Below, piece after piece: positions 1-5,164 of a stretch of 5,164 bases of DNA. Numbering within the stretch: position 1 is the stretch's first letter; every line of letters starts with the position of its first letter. The position numbers and the translations under genes were made by a program. Origin of the DNA: Pseudomonadota bacterium (GTDB lineage: Bacteria; Myxococcota; Bradymonadia; UBA4248); contig JAGACY010000154.1 in the NCBI GenBank assembly GCA_017613855.1, positions 1-5,164 of the forward strand, read 5' to 3'. The notes under the pieces were generated by a model. That model was not told the DNA's origin and did not search any database. It saw only the letters and a program-made list of their open reading frames with translations.

Positions 1-513
1 GAGTTCAATGCTTCAGGTGATGATATCAATGCATTCCTGGATAACTTCATGTGCGCCAAAGTCGAAGACAAAAAATACTATCAATACCTCACAGAAACGA
101 CGTCTTGTCCTTATGATTGCATAGAAGGAATCGGATGTGTCGAGTATATCAAAGGCGCAGGTGATGAATGCAATGAGGATACCTATGAAGAACAGTGCCG
201 GGATAAAGCAAATTACTCCGCAGCACTTGCATGCATCGACGGTACGGTCGAAGCGATCTACTGCGGGAAAGGCAAAACCTGTCTGAATGAAATGGATTCT
301 CCCACCTATGTCACAGGGTGCTATGATGACAGCAGTATCTGTGAGAAAGGCAGTGCAAGTTACACCAAATGCTCTGGTGACAGTTCGTATTCAGCAACCA
401 TGACCTACGAATGCAAGCTGATGAGCGACAACAAATATCACTTCACCCCAAATACCGATACCATAGTTTCCTGCAGCAAAGGCTGCAATACAGCAGGAAC
501 TAAATGTAAATAA
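1..513 (+). CDS. Cysteine-rich repetitive protein, C-terminal part (5' end outside window)
   Basis: The reading frame is open from the first base of the window, so the first visible ATG (49) is probably internal and the gene is cut at its 5' end. About 170 residues are visible and 16 are cysteine, all in the last 154. Spacing is repetitive. Three degenerate units can be traced, each with a Cys, a Tyr/Ser-rich stretch (NYSAALAC, SYSATMTYEC) and a closing Cys-Gly-Cys cluster (CIEGIGC, CGKGKTC, CSKGCNTAGTKC). The chain ends three bases after the last cysteine codon. It is rich in Asp, Glu, Ser, Thr and Tyr, with no hydrophobic segment. This pattern suits an exported or surface protein with several disulfides, but the signal peptide would lie upstream. 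I do not recognise a named family. No function can be assigned; adhesin, scaffold or surface-layer roles are guesses. The gene converges on the SpoIID-like gene, with only a repeat element between them. Confidence 0.78.
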   Translation, partial: EFNASGDDINAFLDNFMCAKVEDKKYYQYLTETTSCPYDCIEGIGCVEYIKGAGDECNEDTYEEQCRDKANYSAALACIDGTVEAIYCGKGKTCLNEMDSPTYVTGCYDDSSICEKGSASYTKCSGDSSYSATMTYECKLMSDNKYHFTPNTDTIVSCSKGCNTAGTKCK

Positions 514-675
514 TGCGGAATGCGGAACTAAAGGTGGAGTCTGATTAATTCGGAATTCGGAATGCGGAATGCGGAATTGGGATGCAAAACTAAAGGGGAA
601 CTCTAAAGCTAAAATAACTAACATTCTTTAGGAATAACCTTGAGAATGCCCTAATTGCTCATTGCTCATTGCGAA
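512..675 (+). repeat. Mosaic heptamer repeat element, copy 1
   Basis: This element fills the gap between two convergent genes. Array 1 (512-525) is two AATGCGG heptamers. Array 2 (547-581) is five heptamers in perfect 7-bp register: AATTCGG, AATTCGG, AATGCGG, AATGCGG, AATTGGG. The core (588-635) carries CTAAAG at 590-595, ACTCTAAAGCTAAA at 600-613 and ACATTCTTTAG at 621-631. Array 3 (654-674) is ATTGCTC, ATTGCTC, ATTGCGA. The same order of parts is found reversed at 4391-4552, which supports a real element rather than chance. No ORF or gene-like signal is seen here. Heptameric short tandem repeats are known in intergenic DNA of some bacteria, notably filamentous cyanobacteria; this composite form is not one I recognise. 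Confidence 0.75.
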
Positions 676-2325
676 CTACCACAGTGTTTCAAGCCGGGTA
701 CCCGGATAATAGTGTTCCAAAATCTGTTTGGCATTCATTCCGCGCTGAGCCATGCCAATGGCGCCGGTCTGGCACATACCTACTCCGTGTCCGAAACCGG
801 TGCCATAGATATGAATGGAACCATCCGATGCATTTTCGATGATAAAGCGTGCGCTTTTAAGGCCACCTAAAAACCGTCGGATTGGCAGTTCGCGCTCGAT
901 GACAGTGGTACCATTTGTACCTTTCACGCGCAATTTGGTGGCACGAAAACTCGCACCACGCTCGATCACTTCGACACTTTGAACATGACCAATTTTTTTA
1001 CCGGATTGTTTGGCAAGATCATCCAATTGTGAGGATGAAAGCGTCTGTTCCCAGCGTGCATGTTTTGTTGAAGCAAAAGAATTCTGTCCTTCGGGAGCGG
1101 AAGAACAATAGTTGTCATCTTTTTGCTGCCACCACTTTTTAAAATCGCTGTCATTTTTAAAGGAAGATTTGGACTCGTGTGCATCATCGGTTCTCGAAAC
1201 GAGATATGATTTTTCGGACAATCCCCAGGTTTCGAGGCTTCCTGCAGACATGCCGCCGCAGTGAGCGCTGTAATAGCTCATGACCAGTTTTTTATCGGAA
1301 AACAAGATTTGGCCCCGCGTTTTTTCGATGGCTTTATCCGTGCGTTCATCGGCACCGGATAATCCGCGATAGACCTGACAATGTTGTTTATTGCACAAAT
1401 GATAGGGATCCGACATGTGTCTGGTACCGACATGCGAAATGAGTGTCGTTCTGGCGGCAATGGCCTGTGCCATCAACGCAGCCTCCGGTGCACTGGCAAA
1501 GATCTCTGCAGGCACAATACCTCGCAAAATGGTTTCGATATCGGCAGATTGTACAACGGCGAGTTTCCCGGTTTGATCTGGTGTAACAATGAGTTGTGAG
1601 TTAATTCGCATCTCAGATTTTTTGCCGTTTTCATCTTCAATATCATAGAGGATTGCACCACTTTCGGGCAGATCCATCCACATGAGGTTTGAATGAACAA
1701 TCTGGATATTATCGGCCAGATCCCGAAGTGTAATTTTAGCCGTCGGATAAGTCATGAGCTCACTATAAATTTCTGGACCATCGACCGAGACATCCAGAGG
1801 TGCGCTTGCCAGTTGTTTTTCGGCATATACATGATCCTGAGTTCTTCGTGTCATGAGTAAATTTTCGCGATTATCAAAGACATGGCCTTTAAGAGCGAAC
1901 ACCGAACCAATCGGAACGATTTCCGTTTCCACTTTTGCGAGTTCACAAGTAGTTTTAGGATTGGCCAATGTTTCGGTAGAGTCACTGCGTGCCACGATGC
2001 CGCCATACTGATATGTACCCGAGTGAGCATCCGTAAGCGTTACTTCATAAGAACGGCCGCCTTTTAGCTTAATAGCACAGCCCCCCGTTCCCGAGGGCAT
2101 GACGACAAAATCCCCCTGCGGTTCAAAACGAAGTTTGCTCATACCATCCGCAATTCGCATGCGCACAGTTGGTGTCCCTGATGAAGAGAACCCCAGTTGG
2201 TGTGCATAGAGCAAAGCGTGGTTATCGCTGCTCGTCAGCTCGGTATTTTGTGCAAAACAAGGGAGTGCAATTGCATTTAAACTCAGAGCAATTGCGATCT
2301 GACAAAAAAAACGGCGTCCATCCAT
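676..2325 (-). CDS. SpoIID/LytB-domain protein, probable exported peptidoglycan lytic enzyme
   Basis: 549 residues. An N-terminal signal peptide is visible (basic MDGRR, hydrophobic to about residue 21, likely cleaved after CFA at 25), so the protein should act in the periplasm or beyond. Residues 27-250 are an unassigned, mostly beta-looking region. The SpoIID/LytB domain spans about 255-545: ILRGIVPAEIF (266-276) with Glu274 at the position of the catalytic acid of SpoIID, then the AQAIAART helix (286-293), HLCNKQHCQVYRG (309-321), TRGQILF (336-342), SAHCGG (353-358), and GFGHGVGMCQTGAIGMAQRG (510-529) with HYYPGT (538-543). His309, Cys311 and Cys316 resemble the zinc-binding His/Cys set described in clostridial SpoIID. 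Known SpoIID is a lytic transglycosylase acting on peptidoglycan stripped of stem peptides; here the substrate is inferred. The ATG at 2325 is supported by GGAAAG (2334-2339) eight bases upstream. It follows the pseudopilin gene by 82 bp with no convincing promoter, so cotranscription is possible. A sporulation role is unlikely given the context. Confidence 0.9.
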   Translation of the reverse strand: MDGRRFFCQIAIALSLNAIALPCFAQNTELTSSDNHALLYAHQLGFSSSGTPTVRMRIADGMSKLRFEPQGDFVVMPSGTGGCAIKLKGGRSYEVTLTDAHSGTYQYGGIVARSDSTETLANPKTTCELAKVETEIVPIGSVFALKGHVFDNRENLLMTRRTQDHVYAEKQLASAPLDVSVDGPEIYSELMTYPTAKITLRDLADNIQIVHSNLMWMDLPESGAILYDIEDENGKKSEMRINSQLIVTPDQTGKLAVVQSADIETILRGIVPAEIFASAPEAALMAQAIAARTTLISHVGTRHMSDPYHLCNKQHCQVYRGLSGADERTDKAIEKTRGQILFSDKKLVMSYYSAHCGGMSAGSLETWGLSEKSYLVSRTDDAHESKSSFKNDSDFKKWWQQKDDNYCSSAPEGQNSFASTKHARWEQTLSSSQLDDLAKQSGKKIGHVQSVEVIERGASFRATKLRVKGTNGTTVIERELPIRRFLGGLKSARFIIENASDGSIHIYGTGFGHGVGMCQTGAIGMAQRGMNAKQILEHYYPGTRLETLW

Positions 2326-2407
2326 GGTGCGTTCTTTCCAAATATAAGCTATAGACCGGTCAGCAGTAACGAATTAGCAGAGACTTCCTCTCATCATACA
2401 AAGCCGC

Positions 2408-3130
2408 TCATGATCTCGGTATTGAACCACTTTGAATCATCCCCAACCCCGTGATATCAATAAAATAAGTACCACCAGATTTCTGGTCTGCAGTATCGAT
2501 CGTAATTCGCGTCTGCATTACATTCGTTAAAAGAAAATCTTTAGGATCCTGAGTGACGACAGGTTTATTGTCTTCATCCACGCCCTCTACATCGATCTGG
2601 TCATTCTGTAAGAACTGAATTTGTCCATTCGGCTGAAAACAGATATCAAAAGATCGGTTGTAGGAATCCTCTCTAAAAATATTCTGATTTACACTACCGA
2701 CAACAACCTGAGTTAACTGAACATCATCGCTGGATATGTATTTATTGGTATCTGTAGAATCTAATGTACGATGATAGCCACTGCCCTGTACATCAATCGA
2801 CACAAAATTGCTTTCATTATAATTATCTGTATACAAGATGGGCAGTTGTCCAGCGATCGTACAAATCGAATTGACCCCAATTCTCGGTTGGATAAAAGCC
2901 ACACTGCCACTCTCATATCTGAACTTAACATACGTCGCGACATTCATAGACATGGCTCGCGTACGCTGTGCCTGCATCAGTGCCAAAATATCATTTGCCA
3001 AATCGACCTGGGCATTATTTTGCCGACGTCCCAGAACAAAATAAGCCATAATTCCCATCAACAAGGCGACAATGGCCACAACAACCATGAGTTCAACGAG
3101 CGTCATGCCTGTTTTATTGAATGATTTCAT
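2408..3130 (-). CDS. Type IV pilin-like minor pseudopilin (GspH/FimT-like)
   Basis: 240 residues. The N-terminus is a class III signal: a short basic leader MKSFNKTG, prepilin-peptidase cleavage expected between Gly8 and Met9, Glu13 at mature position +5, and a hydrophobic helix from 9 to about 33. This is the hallmark of type IV pilins and type II secretion pseudopilins, which are cleaved and N-methylated and assembled in the inner membrane. The remainder fits GspH/FimT minor pseudopilins: an amphipathic continuation with ARTRAM-like packing (QAQRTRAMSMN, 53-63), FQPNGQI (165-171) and a C-terminal YFIDITGLGMIQSG strand pair (222-235). Cys90 and Cys164 could form a disulfide. It is somewhat longer than typical GspH. 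No other secretion or pilus genes are visible, so whether it serves type II secretion or a pilus cannot be decided. The ATG start has only a weak upstream AGG. A sigma70-like promoter lies 60-90 bp upstream. Confidence 0.88.
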   Translation of the reverse strand: MKSFNKTGMTLVELMVVVAIVALLMGIMAYFVLGRRQNNAQVDLANDILALMQAQRTRAMSMNVATYVKFRYESGSVAFIQPRIGVNSICTIAGQLPILYTDNYNESNFVSIDVQGSGYHRTLDSTDTNKYISSDDVQLTQVVVGSVNQNIFREDSYNRSFDICFQPNGQIQFLQNDQIDVEGVDEDNKPVVTQDPKDFLLTNVMQTRITIDTADQKSGGTYFIDITGLGMIQSGSIPRS

Positions 3131-3188
3131 AAGCCAACCTATTGGGAAATAAAGTTTTTATCGACAAACGACAGTAACACCCCTCTAT

Positions 3189-3217
3189 AAAATAAATGGA
3201 TTTGCAGTTCACGTCAA
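3189..3217 (-). promoter_or_regulatory. Sigma70-like promoter for the pseudopilin gene
   Basis: On the - strand TTGACG (3217-3212) is followed after exactly 17 bases by TATTTT (3194-3189). This is a good match to the -35/-10 consensus with ideal spacing. It sits in the 93-bp gap directly after the gmd stop codon and would give a leader of about 50 bases before the pseudopilin ATG. It implies that the pseudopilin gene can be expressed independently of gmd. This is a consensus match only. Confidence 0.55.
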
Positions 3218-3223
3218 GTTAGG

Positions 3224-4312
3224 TCACTCATGCCCATGAAAATCGACAGAAAATTTATTTTCTCGCAGGAGTTTATCGCGTCTTGCCTGTTCAAGGTCGG
3301 ATTTTACCATCATTTGTGCCAGTTCCTGCACAGACACTTTTGGGGTCCATCCCAGTATTCTTTTTGCTTTTGAAGCATCCCCGAGCAGCAAATCGACTTC
3401 GGTTGGCCTGAAATATCGGGGATCGACGCGCACGACAACTTTCCCATTATCCGTATTGACACCGATTTCATCGACCCCGCTGCCCGACCATTCAATAGGA
3501 ATTCCGGCATAATCAAATGCCATCGTCACAAAATCGCGGACAGTCGTCGTCACACCAGTCGCAATGACAAAATCATCGGGCTTATCCTGCTGCAGAATGC
3601 GCCACATGGCTTCGACATAATCGCCGGCATAGCCCCAGTCACGCTTCGAATTGAGATTACCTAAATAGAGGCATTCCTGATTGCCCATTGCGATATTGGC
3701 TGCAGCCATTGTAATTTTTCGCGTTACAAAAGTCTCACCACGCCTTGGGCTTTCGTGATTAAACAAGATGCCATTGCTCGCATGCATGCCATACGCCTCG
3801 CGATAATTAACGACAATCCAGTAGGCATACAGTTTGGCACAGGCATACGGCGAGCGTGGATAAAACGGCGTCGTTTCTGATTGGGGCGTTTCCTGGACGA
3901 GTCCAAACAATTCCGAGGTCGAAGCCTGATAAAAGCGAACTTTTTTCTCCATTCCGAGAATTCGGATGGCTTCGAGAATGCGCAAAACACCGACGGCATC
4001 ACTTTCAGCCGTAAACTCTGGGCATTCAAAAGACACCTGAACATGGCTCTGTGCCGCGAGATTATAAATTTCATCCGGTTCGATCTGCTGAATCAGCCGC
4101 ACCAAATTGGAAGTATCGGTCATATCTGCATAATGCATGCGGAAATGCCCATTGGGATCGTGCGGATCGCAATAGAGGTGATCGACTCTGCTGGTATTAA
4201 AACTCGATGCACGCCGTTTTAAACCGTGGACATCGTAGCCTTTTTCGAGGAGCAATTCGGCCAGATAGGAACCATCCTGTCCGGTCACGCCCGTAATGAG
4301 TGTTTTTTTCAT
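3224..4312 (-). CDS. gmd: GDP-mannose 4,6-dehydratase
   Basis: 362 residues from the ATG at 4312. This start was chosen because GGGGAGGT ends five bases upstream and the protein then begins MKKTLITG, as in the family; an in-frame ATG 33 bases further upstream (4345) would place that ribosome-binding site inside the gene. The enzyme converts GDP-D-mannose to GDP-4-keto-6-deoxy-D-mannose using NADP in the cytoplasm, the precursor of GDP-fucose, GDP-rhamnose or GDP-perosamine. It is an extended short-chain dehydrogenase. Visible motifs are [10 protein letters not shown] (7-16, nucleotide binding), [12 protein letters not shown] (31-42), Thr132 and Glu134 in QASTSELFG, Tyr156 and Lys160 in the YxxxK motif, and [16 protein letters not shown] (185-200). 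These catalytic residues match the E. coli numbering. The length is normal and nothing is missing. No partner enzyme (fucose synthase, rmd, perosamine synthase) or glycosyltransferase is in the window, so the final sugar is unknown. Confidence 0.97.
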   Translation of the reverse strand: MKKTLITGVTGQDGSYLAELLLEKGYDVHGLKRRASSFNTSRVDHLYCDPHDPNGHFRMHYADMTDTSNLVRLIQQIEPDEIYNLAAQSHVQVSFECPEFTAESDAVGVLRILEAIRILGMEKKVRFYQASTSELFGLVQETPQSETTPFYPRSPYACAKLYAYWIVVNYREAYGMHASNGILFNHESPRRGETFVTRKITMAAANIAMGNQECLYLGNLNSKRDWGYAGDYVEAMWRILQQDKPDDFVIATGVTTTVRDFVTMAFDYAGIPIEWSGSGVDEIGVNTDNGKVVVRVDPRYFRPTEVDLLLGDASKAKRILGWTPKVSVQELAQMMVKSDLEQARRDKLLRENKFSVDFHGHE

Positions 4313-4317
4313 GTTTA

Positions 4318-4325
4318 ACCTCCCC
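4318..4325 (-). promoter_or_regulatory. Strong ribosome-binding site of gmd
   Basis: GGGGAGGT on the - strand lies five bases before the ATG at 4312, a near-ideal Shine-Dalgarno sequence. It decides the start codon of gmd in favour of the shorter, 362-residue form. No clear sigma70 promoter was found in the AT-rich stretch 4346-4380 upstream. Confidence 0.8.
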
Positions 4326-4390
4326 AACCAAGACATCACGCACAATCGGTATTTTTAATTTTTACAAACGGATTTGTTCGCAACCCACTT

Positions 4391-4552
4391 TCAATGCGCA
4401 ATTGGCAATGCCCAATACGCAATTATTGTGACTACCCCATTGATATTTCTAAAGAATAATGTTTCTTTAGCTTTAGAGTCGAACTTTAGGCATTGTCATT
4501 CAATTGCGAATTGCACATTGCGAATTAAATCCAGGATTCCGCATTCTGCATT
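4391..4552 (-). repeat. Mosaic heptamer repeat element, copy 2 (inverted relative to copy 1)
   Basis: Read on the - strand it has the same parts in the same order as copy 1. Array 1 lies at 4549-4536 (+ strand ATTCCGC, ATTCTGC). Array 2 lies at 4522-4502 (+ strand AATTGCG, AATTGCA, CATTGCG), with a degenerate extension to 4490. The core (4489-4444) holds CTAAAG, four variable bases, ACTCTAAAGCTAAA (4479-4466), then ACATTATTCTTTAG and AATA. Array 3 (4426-4392) is five heptamers on the + strand: CAATGCG, CAATTGG, CAATGCC, CAATACG, CAATTAT. The 14-bp ACTCTAAAGCTAAA is identical to copy 1 and CTAAAG-N4 precedes it in both. The heptamer sequences differ between copies while the 7-bp period is kept. 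It lies between the 3' end of the TPR-like gene and the start of gmd. Confidence 0.72.
4449..4470. repeat. Perfect 8-bp hairpin within the core of repeat copy 2
   Basis: CTAAAGAA (4449-4456) pairs with TTCTTTAG (4463-4470) around a six-base loop. The matching place in copy 1 retains only CTAAAG (603-608) and CTTTAG (626-631) with a longer loop. The stem is AT-rich and without a clean T tract, so it is not a convincing terminator by itself. It may be the structural heart of the repeat element. Confidence 0.5.
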
Positions 4553-4569
4553 AAAAATTTGTGCGAGCG

Positions 4570-4628
4570 TATTGGCAACGCCAATAGCAAGCACCAGCGA
4601 GGCGTATTGCGGCAAAGCCGCAATAGCC
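4570..4628 (-). terminator. Two tandem hairpins after the TPR-like gene; possible terminator or REP-like palindromes
   Basis: Hairpin A has a 9-bp stem, TATTGCGGC (4605-4613) with GCCGCAATA (4617-4625) around a three-base loop, extended by GGC/GCC with one bulged base (4601-4603, 4626-4628). Hairpin B is TATTGGC (4570-4576) with GCCAATA (4580-4586), also with a three-base loop. Both are followed on the - strand by similar bases (ACGCCTCGC, ACGCTCGC), so they look like diverged copies of one unit. Hairpin A begins about seven bases after the stop codon of the gene ending at 4636, the usual place for a terminator. The only T run on the - strand (4561-4556) is about nine bases past hairpin B, not directly at a stem base, so classical intrinsic termination is uncertain. 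Confidence 0.5.
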
Positions 4629-4635
4629 GAGGTCA

Positions 4636-5164
4636 TTAAAAAACATCGTCAGAACTAATCATAAAATCGAGCATTGCCGGCAGATATTCATGATGATCGC
4701 GCTGCCATTGATCGCGTTTTGCCGCTAAATTCAAGGCAGAAGTATCCGAAGATTCGGAAAGCAGGATGAGCCGTGTTTGCAAATTCTTTTTGATTTCCGG
4801 ATCACTTTCGGTAAGCAAAGCCTGCTGAATGAAAGCCACTTTCGCCGAGTCACCGTCTTCATTCAAAAGTCCGGTAATGAGAAATGAAATATTGGGATCT
4901 GCATTCGGTTTCTGCATTGCAAGCTGCAACTGCGAAATGGCCTGTGAACGATGCTCGGCATCTATTTCCGGCGTCGTTTTGGGATAATACGAGATCAAAT
5001 TAATAGCGATAGAATAATCGTAATAAGGATCGAGTGGAAATTGCTTGGCACCGAGCGATAAATAATGATTAGATGACTCGACATTACGCGCAGTAATATT
5101 GCTCGAAAAAACCGTCAAGAAGGCAGCCCAGCGGTAGATGGAATTAAAAAATGCATCTAGCGCA
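4636..5164 (-). CDS. Hypothetical alpha-helical, possibly TPR-like protein, C-terminal part (5' end outside window)
   Basis: The - strand frame stays open to the window edge, with about 175 residues before the TAA at 4638-4636. A TTG at 5118 could be read as a start, but the frame continues upstream with protein-like sequence (AFFNSIYRWAAF), so it is more likely internal. No ATG lies in the visible part before that. The sequence is rich in Ala, Leu, Ser and Gln and looks wholly helical. Segments such as YLSLGAKQFPLDPYYDYSIA and the following AISQLQLAMQ and VAFIQQALL helices resemble tetratricopeptide-type repeats (LGxxxFPxDP, helix-turn-helix phasing of about 34 residues), though the match to the consensus is weak. 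No catalytic motif, cysteine or membrane segment is seen in this part. A scaffold or protein-binding role is only inferred from the TPR resemblance. It is transcribed in the same direction as gmd but separated by about 320 bp containing hairpins, so it is probably a separate transcription unit. Confidence 0.75.
   Translation of the reverse strand, partial: ALDAFFNSIYRWAAFLTVFSSNITARNVESSNHYLSLGAKQFPLDPYYDYSIAINLISYYPKTTPEIDAEHRSQAISQLQLAMQKPNADPNISFLITGLLNEDGDSAKVAFIQQALLTESDPEIKKNLQTRLILLSESSDTSALNLAAKRDQWQRDHHEYLPAMLDFMISSDDVF

Noticed and set aside
512..675. CRISPR array
   Set aside because: The repeats are 7 bp in direct tandem without spacers and no cas genes are present.
2354..2361. 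Palindrome GACCGGTC and TATA-like bases upstream of the SpoIID-like gene, as a promoter or operator
   Set aside because: No matching -35 was found, the TATATT lies too close to the ribosome-binding site, and an 8-bp palindrome alone is weak evidence.
2771..3124. Plus-strand open frame of 117 codons antisense to the pseudopilin gene
   Set aside because: It lies wholly inside a gene with clear pilin motifs, its product has no recognisable features, and it is best explained as a shadow of the real frame.
3881..4222. Plus-strand open frame of 113 codons antisense to gmd
   Set aside because: The opposite strand encodes an intact gmd with all catalytic motifs; the antisense frame shows no ribosome-binding site or protein-like pattern.
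4364..4377. Inverted repeat ACAAA-N4-TTTGT upstream of gmd, as a possible operator
   Set aside because: The arms are only 5 bp in AT-rich DNA, there is no second copy and no clear promoter beside it, so chance is a sufficient explanation.
4374..4658. Open frame of 94 codons across the repeat element and hairpins
   Set aside because: Its translation is dictated by heptamer repeats and palindromes and it runs into the 3' end of the opposing gene; low-complexity repeats easily stay open.

Overview
The window looks like a chromosomal segment of a Gram-negative bacterium, most likely a deltaproteobacterial-type lineage (Myxococcota, Bradymonadota or similar). This rests on an exported SpoIID/LytB-family protein, a GspH/FimT-like pseudopilin and a repetitive cysteine-rich protein lying together. 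The base composition looks moderate by eye, lower than typical soil myxobacteria. The assignment is an inference and no phylogenetic marker is present.

Layout: the 3' end of a cysteine-rich, probably exported protein runs on the + strand (1-513, 5' end outside the window). A 162-bp gap (514-675) filled with a heptamer-based repeat element follows. Then come three complete genes on the - strand, in transcription order: gmd (GDP-mannose 4,6-dehydratase, start at 4312), a type IV pilin-like minor pseudopilin (3130-2408) and a SpoIID/LytB-domain protein with a signal peptide (2325-676). Upstream of gmd, a gap of about 320 bp (4313-4635) holds a second copy of the repeat element in opposite orientation plus a pair of tandem hairpins. 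The - strand 3' part of an unrecognised alpha-helical, possibly TPR-like, protein (4636-5164) closes the window.

The genes are ordinary members of known families and do not form an obvious new system. Gmd makes the GDP-6-deoxy-4-keto-mannose precursor of cell-surface sugars. The pseudopilin belongs to a type II secretion or type IV pilus machine. The SpoIID-like protein probably cleaves periplasmic peptidoglycan, so all three fit a broad envelope theme. A good sigma70-like promoter in the gmd-pseudopilin gap suggests the pseudopilin (and perhaps the SpoIID gene 82 bp downstream) is transcribed separately from gmd.

The most unusual signal is non-coding. Two related mosaic elements of about 160 bp (512-675 on +, 4391-4552 on -) share the same order of parts: two short arrays of 7-bp repeats, a conserved CTAAAG-rich core with a 14-bp identical stretch, and a third 7-bp array. 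Each lies downstream of a gene's stop codon in the same orientation relative to that gene.
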